Assembly (NCBI RefSeq): GCF_014192105.1
Contig: NZ_JACHXK010000002.1
Location: 245,380 to 309,379 of the forward strand
Source of the DNA: Paenibacillus phyllosphaerae
Lineage (GTDB): Bacteria > Bacillota > Bacilli > Paenibacillales > Paenibacillaceae
Length of the DNA: 64,000 nucleotides
Direction of reading: 5' to 3'
The notes beneath the pieces were generated by a model, which made no database searches, was not told the DNA's origin, and saw only the letters and a program-made list of their open reading frames with translations. Position numbers and translations under genes: made by a program. Shown here in pieces: positions 46,523 to 55,969 of the stretch. Each line of letters starts with the position of its first letter. The first letter of the stretch is position 1.

Positions 46523-47627
46523 ATGAGGGGACGAAATTTGCGCATCTATGCATTGCTCGCGCTGCTGGTGATCGGTATCGGTGCTGTTCTGGCAGGCTGC
46601 TCTGCAGCGAATGAGGACAGTCTGAGCAGCGCGTCGTTCAGCAACTCGGACGGCGAGGCGCAGTCTTCAGCTACGGACGATGCTGGAGTGGAGGTTGGAA
46701 GGGCAGAGGGCACTGCGAACGACGAGGGAGGAGCGGGAGATTCAGCCCCTTCGGGTAGTTCCGGTACCGCAGACAGCATCTCGTCCGAAGCCGGCAATGA
46801 AGGGACTGGCATAATCGGCAATGTCGCCGACGATGCGGGTTTCAATCGCAAGCTGGTCTATCGGGCGAACGTCGCCATGCAAGTGGAGGATTATGGGGCG
46901 GCACAGTCACAGATCAGCAATGCGATTACGTTATCCGGCGGGTATATCGTTAAATTCTCGGATCAGCAGACGGCACACGAGCTGGGCGGGACGTATACGA
47001 TCAAGGTGCCGGCCAAAGGATTCATGTCGTTCCTTGCCGGGATCGAGAACATCGAACATAAAGCGCTCGAGAAAAGTCTTCAGGGCACGGACGTAACGGA
47101 GGAATATGTCGATCTGGAGGCGAGATTGAAAGCGAGGCAAGTTGTTGAAGCGAGACTGCTAAGTTTCATGGATAAAGCGACGAAAGCGGATGATCTGCTC
47201 AAGTTCTCCACCGAGTTGGGAGAGGTGCAGACCGAGATTGAACGGATTAAAGGGAGAATGCGGTATTTGGATCAAAATGTCGCGTTCTCGACCGTCGAGC
47301 TGCGCGTCTATCAGCAATCGGTCACTCCGATCCAGGAGGCGAAGGAAGAATCGGGCTTCGGACAGCGGCTGAGCGAACGCATGGAACGGCGGGTTGTCCT
47401 TTATCGCGAATGCCGCGCAAGGGACTGCGATCGTGATGGCTGCGTTAATTCCGATCCTTGTCGTGCTTGCGGTGATCGGCGGGACCGTCTATTGGATCTA
47501 CCGAAGCCGAAGGAGAGAGAAGCAAGCGGCGCTGCCGATGCCTACTTCCAACCATGCGGCCGACCGGCTTAAGGATTCCGCGGAAGATAGCCAGGCGCCG
47601 ACTATTGAGGATCACGACCGAGCCTAA
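46523..47627 (+). pseudogene. DUF4349 lipoprotein interrupted by a one-base frameshift
   Basis: The start encodes a lipoprotein signal with LAGC lipobox (cysteine about residue 26), a Ser/Glu-rich linker (30-105) and a DUF4349 domain (about 108-275, with VYRANVAMQVEDYGAAQSQI and LRVYQQSVTPIQEA) containing a coiled coil. In the opening frame the end turns into Arg/Cys-rich nonsense and stops at 47572. The expected C-terminal helix FIANAAQGTAIVMAALIPIL lies in another frame (47394-47627). Removing one G near 47384 restores ERM-NGG-LSFIANA. So it is a recent frameshift or a sequencing error. Confidence 0.8.
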
Positions 47628-47630
47628 ACA

Positions 47631-47683
47631 AATAGAGCAGGATTAAAGCCGCTGCAGCGAGCTTTGATCCTGCTCTATTTTTA
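47631..47683. terminator. Bidirectional terminator
   Basis: AATAGAGCAGGAT (47631-47643) pairs with ATCCTGCTCTATT (47667-47679), AAAGC/GCTTT and CGCTGCAGCG add inner pairing; T run after. It lies between two convergent genes and overlaps the end of the minus-strand one. Confidence 0.9.
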
Positions 47684-47912
47684 TGGCTTTGGCCCGCGAG
47701 AGCGAGCAGCGAATAGCGGTGTCTTTGGCTAACCGATGGAGTTCCTCCTCGGTCAGCGATTTCAAGCAAGGCTTGCGGTACATCGCCAGCAGCGCCTCTT
47801 CGCTGGCTGCCGCAGCATCTGCGGCGTTACCAAGCAGGTAGTAGGCAACCTGGTAGCACAGCACTTCGACGGGGCGCAGCAATTCTATTGTCCGGTCGGC
47901 AACACCGTTCAT
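47643..47912 (-). CDS. Small protein resembling a sigma-factor region 2 fragment
   Basis: An 89-residue protein. ATG at 47912 is seven bases after AGGGAG, which is better supported than the longer frame from 47981. The middle, VLCYQVAYYLLGNAADAAAA followed by SEEALLAMYR, looks like the region 2.1-2.2 pattern of ECF sigma factors (AYRLLG-DA-EA-Q-A-LR-YR), but no region 4 is present. It may be a small anti-sigma-like or regulator protein, or the likeness may be chance. Function unknown. Confidence 0.6.
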   Translation of the reverse strand: MNGVADRTIELLRPVEVLCYQVAYYLLGNAADAAAASEEALLAMYRKPCLKSLTEEELHRLAKDTAIRCSLSRAKAIKIEQDQSSLQRL

Positions 47913-48145
47913 AAGTTCTCTCCCTACTTTCATCAACAAAAGCAGGCCGCGTACGGCAATAAAGCGCGCTTCTTGGGGCATGCTTGAAGGTATGGTTGGT
48001 TCTTCCTGTTTTTAGCTTACACGAATGAAGATGAGAAAAGGTTTCAAAAGTGTAACAAAGTTTTTACAAGGTTAATCCCATAAAATATTTTAAAATCGGC
48101 GGAAGCAGGCAGGAATTGCTTTTCTTGCGGCGAATAGAACATTCC

Positions 48146-48175
48146 AAGTGGTGAAAAGTGGTGTTAAGTGGAGGT
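48146..48175 (+). promoter_or_regulatory. MraZ operator: three direct repeats
   Basis: AAGTGG occurs at 48146, 48156 and 48166, exactly 10 bp apart (AAGTGGTGAA, AAGTGGTGTT, AAGTGGAGGT). MraZ rings bind three or four GTGG-type direct repeats with this helical spacing upstream of their own gene. A plausible promoter lies just upstream: TTTACA (48063-48068), 17-base spacer, TATTTT (48086-48091). Self-repression of the mra/dcw operon is expected. Confidence 0.8.
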
Positions 48176-48201
48176 TTTGGGGGAAGGAGTGGAGCGGCCG
48201 G

Positions 48202-48639
48202 ATGTTCATGGGGGAATATCAACACAGCATCGATGACAAAGGCCGTATCATAATCCCAGCCAAATTCCGCGAAGCGCTTGGCGACAAGTTCGTCGCCACC
48301 CGAGGACTGGACAATTGTCTGTTCGTCTACCCGATGAGCGAATGGCATGTGCTTGAGCAGAAGCTGAAGTCCCTGCCCCTCATGAAGTCGGACGCCCGAG
48401 CATTCTCGCGCTTCTTCTTCTCTGGCGCCACGGAATGCGAGCTCGACAAACAGGGAAGGGTAAATTTGCCGAATAACCTGTGCGAATATGCCAAACTAGA
48501 TAAGGATTGTATCGTACTTGGCGTTTCCAATCGAGTGGAAATATGGTCCAAATCGATTTGGGAAGGCTATTTCCAGCAGTCGGAAGAGACATTCAACGAA
48601 ATCGCGGAGAAACTGGTCGATTTCGATTTTAATTTTTAA
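48202..48639 (+). CDS. mraZ: Transcriptional regulator MraZ
   Basis: First gene of the division and cell-wall cluster; a DNA-binding ring protein that represses the operon. The 145-residue product consists of two SpoVT/AbrB-like repeats: [24 protein letters not shown] at the start (basic [12 protein letters not shown] face) and [19 protein letters not shown] in the second half. ATG at 48202 has GGAG seven bases upstream. Its presumed operator repeats are 27 bp upstream. Confidence 0.96.
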   Translation: MFMGEYQHSIDDKGRIIIPAKFREALGDKFVATRGLDNCLFVYPMSEWHVLEQKLKSLPLMKSDARAFSRFFFSGATECELDKQGRVNLPNNLCEYAKLDKDCIVLGVSNRVEIWSKSIWEGYFQQSEETFNEIAEKLVDFDFNF

Positions 48640-48707
48640 GGTGGACCGCTTAGCATGGACGTTCGGACCAGCGGCATGTGAAACCTTAGAGCCGGGAGGG
48701 CAACAAC

Positions 48708-49640
48708 TTGTTTCAACATATAACAGTGCTCAAGGAAGAAGCAGTCGATGGCTTGGCGATCAAAGATGATGGCATCTACGTCGATTGCACGCTCGGAGGA
48801 GCCGGTCACAGCGAGCTCATCGCATCGCGACTTGGCCCCAAGGGGCGGCTGATTGCTTTCGACCAGGATGAATGGGCACATGAGAATGCGCGGGTACGCC
48901 TTGCTCCTTATTGGGACAGGGTCACCCTTGTGAAGAATAACTTCCGCCATCTTGAAGCGGAGCTGGCGAATCTCGGCATCGACGGCGTCGACGGCGTACT
49001 GTTCGACCTTGGCGTATCGAGTCCTCAGCTAGACGAGGCGGACCGCGGATTCAGCTACAATCATGACGCGCCGCTCGATATGAGAATGGATCAACAAGGG
49101 CTGCTGACGGCGGAAGACATCGTCAATACGTGGGACGAGCGGGAGATCTCCCGCATTCTGGCGGATTACGGGGAAGAGCGCTTCGCTAGACAGATCGCCA
49201 AGAAGATTGTTGCGGCCCGTGAAGCGAAGCCGATTGAGACGACGGGGGAACTCGTGGAACTCATCAAGATGGGCATCCCTGCCGCGGCAAGACGTACGGG
49301 ACCGCATCCGGCCAAACGTTCGTTTCAGGCGCTGCGCATTGCGGTGAATGACGAGCTGGGTGCCGAAGAGACGGCGCTCGAGCAGACAGTGCGGGTTCTT
49401 AATCCGGGCGGCAGAGCGTCGGTCATTACGTTCCACTCGCTCGAAGACCGGATCTGCAAGCAGCTGTTCGCCAAGTACGTGGAACGCTGTACATGCCCTC
49501 CCGATTTCCCGATGTGCGTATGCAGCGGGAACGGCAAGCTGAAGCTGGTCAACCGGAAGCCGATCGTGCCAAGCGAAGAGGAATTGGCATTGAACAAGCG
49601 CTCCAGATCGGCGAAGCTTCGAGTCGCAGAGAAACTATAA
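48708..49640 (+). CDS. rsmH: 16S rRNA (cytosine(1402)-N(4))-methyltransferase RsmH
   Basis: Methylates N4 of C1402 in the ribosomal decoding centre using SAM. The protein (310 residues) starts [16 protein letters not shown], with motif [36 protein letters not shown] and the C-terminal [20 protein letters not shown]. The start is TTG at 48708, seven bases after GGGAGGG. Second gene of the cluster, as in almost all bacteria. Confidence 0.97.
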   Translation: MFQHITVLKEEAVDGLAIKDDGIYVDCTLGGAGHSELIASRLGPKGRLIAFDQDEWAHENARVRLAPYWDRVTLVKNNFRHLEAELANLGIDGVDGVLFDLGVSSPQLDEADRGFSYNHDAPLDMRMDQQGLLTAEDIVNTWDEREISRILADYGEERFARQIAKKIVAAREAKPIETTGELVELIKMGIPAAARRTGPHPAKRSFQALRIAVNDELGAEETALEQTVRVLNPGGRASVITFHSLEDRICKQLFAKYVERCTCPPDFPMCVCSGNGKLKLVNRKPIVPSEEELALNKRSRSAKLRVAEKL

Positions 49641-49695
49641 TACTTTCAACATACAAACAATCGTACCAACATTCGTTCATGGGAGGGGAATTTAA

Positions 49696-50100
49696 TTGGC
49701 TTATACGAATGGGAATTTGGCACTTCAGCCGAAGCGTAAGCCGGAACAGCAGCAACAGCCGCAGTATCGGGAGAAGCGGACGACAGTCACGAAGCGCAAG
49801 CCGCTTCCGACGCGCGACAAGATGGTTGTGCTCTTCACGATTTTAATGCTGGTGGTAACAGGCTTCTATATTCTGTACCGCGACATTCAAATCTACCAGA
49901 TCAATCTGGCTGCGAAGGAAGCGACCGCGTCACTCGACAAGATGAACAAAGAGATTCAAGAGATGACCAAGACGGTAGAGATCGAGAGCAGTCCCGAGCG
50001 CATCAAGGAGAAGGCTGAAGCAGAAGGACTAATCCAAGATGATGGGAACAACGACATTATTATCGGCGAGACGTCCTCCACATCGGATACACAGGAATAG
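49696..50100 (+). CDS. ftsL: Cell division protein FtsL
   Basis: Bitopic divisome protein of 134 residues: basic, Gln-rich cytoplasmic N-terminus (1-45), one transmembrane helix (about 46-64, VVLFTILMLVVTGFYILY), then a leucine-zipper-like coiled coil (about 70-115). FtsL forms a complex with DivIB and DivIC and recruits PBP2B. The start is TTG at 49696 after GGGAGGGG. Placed between rsmH and the penicillin-binding protein gene as expected. Confidence 0.92.
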   Translation: MAYTNGNLALQPKRKPEQQQQPQYREKRTTVTKRKPLPTRDKMVVLFTILMLVVTGFYILYRDIQIYQINLAAKEATASLDKMNKEIQEMTKTVEIESSPERIKEKAEAEGLIQDDGNNDIIIGETSSTSDTQE

Positions 50101-50108
50101 GTGAGAAG

Positions 50109-52334
50109 ATGACAAGACGAATCAAATTACGGACACTAGTAGTCGGAGGGGTTATTACCCTCCTTTTTGTTGTCCTGCTTTCCAAAGTCTACTGGGAACA
50201 GGTCGTCCGAGCTGATTTTTGGTCTGATAAAGCTAGAGAGATTTGGTCCAGGTCAGAGACGCTGGATCCGGTGCGGGGCACGATAACCGACCGGGACGGC
50301 AACATATTGGCCATGGATGTCGCAGCCTATACGGTCGCGGTCAATCCGAAGGTTATCCATGAGCTGGGACTCGAGGATATTATAGTGAGCAAGCTACACA
50401 ACGTGTTGGGCAAATCCGAAACGGAGCTTCGCAAACTGGTAACCGCGAAGAAAAGCGACGGCACTTACTATCAGCAGCGTGAAGTGCGCCCTGAAGGGTG
50501 GAAGATTGACACCGCGTTGTACGACAGGCTTATTCGCTTCCGTGAAGAGCTGCGTGAGCAGGCCGGATCGAATGATGTGGGGCTGTCCTTCATCGAAGAT
50601 ACGAAACGTTTCTATCCGAAGCAGACGATGGCTGCGCAGATTCTCGGGTATACGAACCGGGATGGCGCGGCAGTCGGCGGCTTGGAGTCCTACTTGAATA
50701 AAGAACTGAGCGGCGAGGCCGGGAAGATTACGTATGAGCGTGACGGCAATGGGGTCATCCTCGAGAATGGCACCGTGGAATTCAAGCCATCCCGCGACGG
50801 CAGTAATGTACAGCTGACGATCGATACCGAAATTCAGCATTACGTGGAAGAAGCGATCCAAGAGGTCTATGAACAATACCAGCCGAAGAGCATTACGGCC
50901 ATTGCTGCGGATCCGCAGACGATGGAGATTCTCGGCATGGCGAATCTGCCTTCCTACAATCCGAATGAATACTGGGATTCTTCGGCGGCCGGATTCTACA
51001 ACCATGTAATCCAGTCGCAATACGAGCCTGGCTCGACGTTCAAAATCGTAACGTTGGCCGCCGCCGTTCAAGAAGGGCTGTTCAATCCGAACGCAACCTA
51101 TAAATCCGGTAGCATCCGGGTAGCAGACAGTACGCTCCGCGATATCAAGCGTGAAGGTTGGGGCGAGATTACGTATCTCGAAGGCTTGAAGCGTTCCAGT
51201 AACGTTGCCTTCGTCAAGCTGGGCTATGAGATGCTTAAGGCCGATAAGCTGGTGCAATATATCGAGAACTTCGGCTTCGGGGTAAAGACGGGTATCGAGC
51301 TTCCCGGCGAGATAAACGGACGTATCGCCATTCGCAAAAACTACGCTACCGAAGTAGCGACTGCTGCATTCGGTCAAGGCCGCGTCTCGGTTACTCCGAT
51401 TCAGCAGGTCGCCGCGGTAGCGGCGGTAGCGAACGGCGGGAAGTTGCTGCAGCCGCACATCATCAAGGAAATCGATGATCCGGTGACCAGCAAGAAGACG
51501 GTGACGCAGCCGAAGGTGGTTCGTCAGGTTATATCCGCCGAAACGTCGAAGAAAACAAGCGAATACCTCGAGCAGGTTGTCGCCGACCAAGAAATCGGTA
51601 CGGGCAAGAAGGCGTACATTCCCGGCTATCGGGTAGCCGGTAAGACGGGTACGGCGCAGAAGGTTGGAAGCAACGGCGAATATTCCGACGACAAGTATGT
51701 CGTCTCCTTTATCGGTTTTGCTCCTGTCGGCAATCCGAAGATTATCGTCTATGTCGTCGTCGATGAACCGAACGATAAGTATGCCGGCGGTGGTTCGGTT
51801 GCCGCACCGGTCTTCAAGAAAATCGTGGAGCAAAGCTTAAAGCATATGGGCGTATCCCCCGCGCTTCCGGAAGGTCAGAAGACTACCGCAGCAGAGCAGA
51901 AGGAAGTCACGATCAAGGTGCCGGATATGAAGGACAATCAGGTGGCGAATGCCAAGCAGAAGCTAGTCTCCCGTTCGTTAAGCGTCGAAGTGCTCGGTAC
52001 GGGCAAGACCGTCAAGCAGCAGATTCCGGCGGCAGGGACGCAAGTAAGCCCGACGCAGAAGATCTACCTGTTGACCGAGGAGCGGGATAAGCTATCGCTT
52101 CCGAATCTGATCGGGTTGTCGCTCCGCGATGCGCTGGAGATGTGTTCCCTGCTCGGCATCCGGGCAGTCACCGCTGGCGAAGGTTTCGTCTCCAACCAAA
52201 TGTTGGCGAAACTGAACGGCGAGCGGGTGGTTAAGCTTACGCTATCGCCGCCTGGACCGGACGACGGGACGGAAGAATCGACGGCAGGCAGCGGAGACGC
52301 AGGCGCCGACACAACGACAGAGACAAGCGAGTAG
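50109..52334 (+). CDS. pbpB: Class B penicillin-binding protein 2B-type transpeptidase with two PASTA domains
   Basis: Septal peptidoglycan transpeptidase, 741 residues. Order: transmembrane helix (about 9-28), dimerisation domain (about 50-215), transpeptidase domain with SxxK in EPGSTFK, SxN in RSSNVAF and KTGT in VAGKTGTAQKV; then two C-terminal PASTA repeats (about 598-660, 662-720) and an acidic Thr-rich tail. B. subtilis pbpB occupies the same place after ftsL. Assignment to vegetative division rather than sporulation rests on order, since spoVD follows. Confidence 0.94.
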   Translation: MTRRIKLRTLVVGGVITLLFVVLLSKVYWEQVVRADFWSDKAREIWSRSETLDPVRGTITDRDGNILAMDVAAYTVAVNPKVIHELGLEDIIVSKLHNVLGKSETELRKLVTAKKSDGTYYQQREVRPEGWKIDTALYDRLIRFREELREQAGSNDVGLSFIEDTKRFYPKQTMAAQILGYTNRDGAAVGGLESYLNKELSGEAGKITYERDGNGVILENGTVEFKPSRDGSNVQLTIDTEIQHYVEEAIQEVYEQYQPKSITAIAADPQTMEILGMANLPSYNPNEYWDSSAAGFYNHVIQSQYEPGSTFKIVTLAAAVQEGLFNPNATYKSGSIRVADSTLRDIKREGWGEITYLEGLKRSSNVAFVKLGYEMLKADKLVQYIENFGFGVKTGIELPGEINGRIAIRKNYATEVATAAFGQGRVSVTPIQQVAAVAAVANGGKLLQPHIIKEIDDPVTSKKTVTQPKVVRQVISAETSKKTSEYLEQVVADQEIGTGKKAYIPGYRVAGKTGTAQKVGSNGEYSDDKYVVSFIGFAPVGNPKIIVYVVVDEPNDKYAGGGSVAAPVFKKIVEQSLKHMGVSPALPEGQKTTAAEQKEVTIKVPDMKDNQVANAKQKLVSRSLSVEVLGTGKTVKQQIPAAGTQVSPTQKIYLLTEERDKLSLPNLIGLSLRDALEMCSLLGIRAVTAGEGFVSNQMLAKLNGERVVKLTLSPPGPDDGTEESTAGSGDAGADTTTETSE

Positions 52335-52428
52335 GCTTGTTCTAACCCCCTTAGCATACGAATAGGCTTGGAATAGGATAAGCATGTACTGCTGCCTGTT
52401 CGAAGCCTATCGTAAGGGGGATGTGCTC

Positions 52429-54357
52429 TTGAAAGTGTCGAATGTCACGGTCCGCCGAAGACTGTTCATCGCGCTGATCGTATCTATTTTGTCGTTCTCG
52501 CTGCTCGGGGGCCGGCTTGGCTATGTTCAGCTCGTCAAAGGCGAGGAGCTGGCGGCCAAGGCGGAGGATTCATGGCGCCGCGAAATTCCGTACACGGCCA
52601 AGCGCGGCGAGATTTGGGACCGAAACGGCGAGAAGCTTGCGTATAATATCAGTTCGCCGACGGTGATGGCGATTCCGGTGCAGGTGAAAGATAAGGAAGA
52701 GACGGCGGCCAAACTTGCCAATGAGCTGGGCATGACCAAGGAGAAAGTGCTTGGGTTCCTCAAGAAGAAGCAAATGATCGTCAATATCCAGCCGGGCGGC
52801 CGTAAGATTACGACCGAGAAAGCGCAGAAGATCAAGGATATGAACTTGCCGGGCATCGTCGTAGCCGAGGATAACAAGCGTTATTATCCTTATGAAGACC
52901 TGGCCTCGCATATTTTGGGCATCGTCGGGATGGATGGCGGATTAACCGGCGTAGAAGCGAAATACAATAAGTATTTGCAGGGCATGAACGGCAATGTATC
53001 TTTCCTCTCCGATGCCGCCGGCAAGATTATGCCAGGCTCATCGGATGTCTACGAGGAGCCCAAAGACGGCCTCAATATGAAGCTGACGATTGACAAGCAT
53101 ATCCAGACGATTATGGAACGCGAGCTCGATCAGGCGATGGTGAAATTCCAAGCCGACGATATCATCGCGATCGCAATGAACCCGAAAAACGGCGAGATTC
53201 TAGGGATGGCGAGCCGACCGGCTTTTGAACCGGACAAATTCCGGGACTACGAAGGTTCGGTCTATAACCGCAATCTTCCGATCTGGATGACGTACGAGCC
53301 AGGTTCGACGTTCAAGATCATAACGCTGGCTGCCGCATTGGAGGAGAAGAAGGTCGATTTGAAGAAGGAGACCTTCTTTGATCCCGGAGCGGTAGAGGTT
53401 GGCGGAGCAAGATTGCGTTGCTGGAAGAAGGGCGGCCATGGCAGCCAGACATTCCTGGAAGTCGTGCAGAATTCGTGTAACCCGGGCTTTGTCGCACTCG
53501 GCAACCGGCTAGGTAAGGAGAAACTATTCGAGTATATCCGCAATTTCGGCTTCGGCAAGAAGACCGGAATCGATCTGGGCGGCGAGGAGAACGGGATCCT
53601 GTTCAAACTCAATCAGGTCGGACCGGTCGAGCTGGCGACCACGGCGTTCGGCCAAGGGGTCTCGGTTACGCCGATCCAACAGATTACGGCCGTTTCAGCC
53701 GCGATTAACGGGGGAACGCTCTATAAACCTCACGTGGCCAAAGCTTGGGTGAATCCCGAAACGGGCGAGACCGTGGAAGAAGTGAAGGCGGAAGCGGTCA
53801 GGCAAGTCGTCTCCAAAGAGACAAGCGCGCAAGTGCGCGAAGCGCTGGAGAGCGTCGTCGCGCAGGGCACAGGGAAGAACGCCTTCTTGGACGGCTACCG
53901 TGTCGGAGGCAAGACCGGTACCGCGCAAAAGGTCATCAACGGCCGTTATTCCTCGAACGAGCATATCGTATCTTTCGTCGGCTTCGCGCCGGCGGACGAT
54001 CCGCAGATCGTCGTTTATGTCGCGGTCGATAATCCGCAGGGCATTCAATTCGGCGGCGTCGTTGCTGCGCCGATCGTTCATAATATTTTGGCCGATGCGC
54101 TCCCATATATGGGCATCGAGCCGCGCAAGGATCAGATTGAGCGGACGTACAAATACGGAGAACTCGCGCAACCGATCGTCGAAGTGCCGAATCTGATCGG
54201 CAAGACCGTAACCGAGATCTATGAAGACTTGAATATGAACTTCAATCTATCCTCGGCAGGTTCCGGGAATACCGTTATCCGGCAGGCGCCTGCGGCGGGA
54301 ACCCGGGTCGAGAAGGGATCTACGATCCGGATTTATCTAGCCAAGGAAGAGGAATGA
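52429..54357 (+). CDS. spoVD: Stage V sporulation protein D (cortex PBP)
   Basis: Class B penicillin-binding protein needed for spore cortex. The 642-residue length matches B. subtilis SpoVD (646). N-terminal MKVSNVTVRRRLFIALI, transmembrane helix (about 10-30), transpeptidase motifs EPGSTFK, SCN in QNSCNPGF and KTGT in GGKTGTAQKV; one C-terminal PASTA domain (about 580-640). The TTG at 52429 is eight bases after AAGGGGG; the ATG at 52384 lacks a site. CATACGAAT at 52355-52363 resembles a sigma-E -10, fitting mother-cell expression, but no -35 is clear. Confidence 0.95.
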   Translation: MKVSNVTVRRRLFIALIVSILSFSLLGGRLGYVQLVKGEELAAKAEDSWRREIPYTAKRGEIWDRNGEKLAYNISSPTVMAIPVQVKDKEETAAKLANELGMTKEKVLGFLKKKQMIVNIQPGGRKITTEKAQKIKDMNLPGIVVAEDNKRYYPYEDLASHILGIVGMDGGLTGVEAKYNKYLQGMNGNVSFLSDAAGKIMPGSSDVYEEPKDGLNMKLTIDKHIQTIMERELDQAMVKFQADDIIAIAMNPKNGEILGMASRPAFEPDKFRDYEGSVYNRNLPIWMTYEPGSTFKIITLAAALEEKKVDLKKETFFDPGAVEVGGARLRCWKKGGHGSQTFLEVVQNSCNPGFVALGNRLGKEKLFEYIRNFGFGKKTGIDLGGEENGILFKLNQVGPVELATTAFGQGVSVTPIQQITAVSAAINGGTLYKPHVAKAWVNPETGETVEEVKAEAVRQVVSKETSAQVREALESVVAQGTGKNAFLDGYRVGGKTGTAQKVINGRYSSNEHIVSFVGFAPADDPQIVVYVAVDNPQGIQFGGVVAAPIVHNILADALPYMGIEPRKDQIERTYKYGELAQPIVEVPNLIGKTVTEIYEDLNMNFNLSSAGSGNTVIRQAPAAGTRVEKGSTIRIYLAKEEE

Positions 54358-54484
54358 AGAAAGTTTCGCAATGATGTCGATAATGGTACAAGAACATAAC
54401 ATCCGCACCGTCCTTGCGCCGCGTCGTTACGACAGCGGAGCTTGGATTGGTGCGGTTTACACAAGCGTGAGGGGGAATCGCAGG

Positions 54485-55969
54485 ATGCGATTAGAACAAC
54501 TGGCAGCATTACTTCGTGTCGCACAGCTGCAGGGTGACGGCACAATCGAAATACAAGGAGTTCAGACGGACTCGCGGCAGGTTGCCGCAGGCGACTTGTT
54601 TATCTGCTTGCCGGGCCATACGCAGGACGGTCATGCGTACGCGCCACAGGCGGTGGACAAAGGAGCAGTAGCGCTCGTCGTTGAGCGACCGCTTGAACTT
54701 CCGGTACCGCAGTTGGTCGTCAAGGATGCCAGACTCGCTATGGCCGTTATTGCCGATCGTTTCTTCGGACAACCGAGCCAACAAATGAAGTTGATCGGCG
54801 TTACCGGGACGAACGGTAAGACGACGACAACCTATTTGATCGAGCGCATACTTGCGGATGCCGGCCATCATCCGGGCGTGATCGGGACGGTTGAACGGCG
54901 CTTCGCAGGGCAATCGTTCCCGATGTCGGGGACGACGCCGGAAGCGCTCGAGCTGCAGCGGTATCTGGCGCAGATGCATGCGGAAGGAACCGACTGCGTT
55001 GCGATGGAAGTCTCCTCGCATGCGCTGGAACAAGGGCGCGTCAAAGGATGCCGTTTCCGTACGGCGATCTTCACGAACCTGACACAGGATCATCTGGATT
55101 ACCATGGGACGATGGAGCACTATGCCGGGGCAAAAGGGCTGCTGTTCTCGCGGCTTGGCAACGAGTATGCCGCAGACGAGAGCGAACGTGCTTATGCCGT
55201 GCTGAACGGGGATGATCCCGCCTCCGAGATGTTCGCGAGGATGACGGCGGCCGAAGTAATCACGTATGGCGTCGACAAGCCGGCGGATGTTCAAGCTTCC
55301 GATATTCATATTACGGCGCACGGTACTTCCTTCCATGTGAAGACGCCGGTTGGAGAGGCGGATATTACGCTGCGCATGGCCGGGAAGTTCAACGTTTATA
55401 ATGCACTGGGGGCATTGACTGCCGGTCTTATCGAGCATATTCCGCTTGCGCAAATCAAGGCGAGTCTCGAAGCGGTTCCGGGCGTACCTGGGCGCGTCGA
55501 AGCGGTTAACGCCGGACAGCCGTTTGCGGTAGTCGTCGATTATGCGCATACCCCGGACGGACTCGACAACGTGCTCAAGGCCGTAAAGGAATTTGCCGTT
55601 GGCCGTGTGATCTGCGTATTCGGCTGCGGCGGTGACCGCGACCGGACCAAGCGTCCGATTATGGGCCAGATCGCGGCGCGCTATTCGGACTACGTGCTCG
55701 TCACTTCGGATAATCCGCGTACGGAAGATCCGCTTGCCATCTTGGCGGATATCGAGGCTGGCCTCACCGCGGATCACGTGCCGGCAGAGCGATACGAGCT
55801 GCAGGTAGACCGCCGCGTCGCGATACAAAAAGCGGTTGAAATGGCCAGCCCCGACGATGTAGTATTGATTGCGGGGAAAGGCCATGAAACCTATCAGCTG
55901 ATCGGCGGAGTCACCTATGATTTCGATGATCGCAAAGTGGCCGAAGAAGCGATAAGGAGTCTTGTCTAG
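54485..55969 (+). CDS. murE: UDP-MurNAc-tripeptide synthetase MurE (meso-DAP adding)
   Basis: Adds the third residue to the peptidoglycan stem. The P-loop GVTGTNGKTTTTYL is at about residues 106-119, and DNPRTEDP in the C-terminal domain is the DNPR motif of meso-diaminopimelate-specific enzymes, so the wall is DAP-type. The 494 residues from ATG 54485 equal the B. subtilis length; GGGGG is nine bases upstream. The frame is open further upstream but without a site. Its last codons contain AAGGAG, which serves the overlapping remnant downstream. Confidence 0.96.
   Translation: MRLEQLAALLRVAQLQGDGTIEIQGVQTDSRQVAAGDLFICLPGHTQDGHAYAPQAVDKGAVALVVERPLELPVPQLVVKDARLAMAVIADRFFGQPSQQMKLIGVTGTNGKTTTTYLIERILADAGHHPGVIGTVERRFAGQSFPMSGTTPEALELQRYLAQMHAEGTDCVAMEVSSHALEQGRVKGCRFRTAIFTNLTQDHLDYHGTMEHYAGAKGLLFSRLGNEYAADESERAYAVLNGDDPASEMFARMTAAEVITYGVDKPADVQASDIHITAHGTSFHVKTPVGEADITLRMAGKFNVYNALGALTAGLIEHIPLAQIKASLEAVPGVPGRVEAVNAGQPFAVVVDYAHTPDGLDNVLKAVKEFAVGRVICVFGCGGDRDRTKRPIMGQIAARYSDYVLVTSDNPRTEDPLAILADIEAGLTADHVPAERYELQVDRRVAIQKAVEMASPDDVVLIAGKGHETYQLIGGVTYDFDDRKVAEEAIRSLV

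Noticed and set aside
50394-51833. 479-residue antisense frame across pbpB
   Set aside because: Shadow of GC-skewed codon use in pbpB; no recognisable domain.
54509-55885. 458-residue antisense frame across murE
   Set aside because: Antisense shadow of murE with no start signal or family features.
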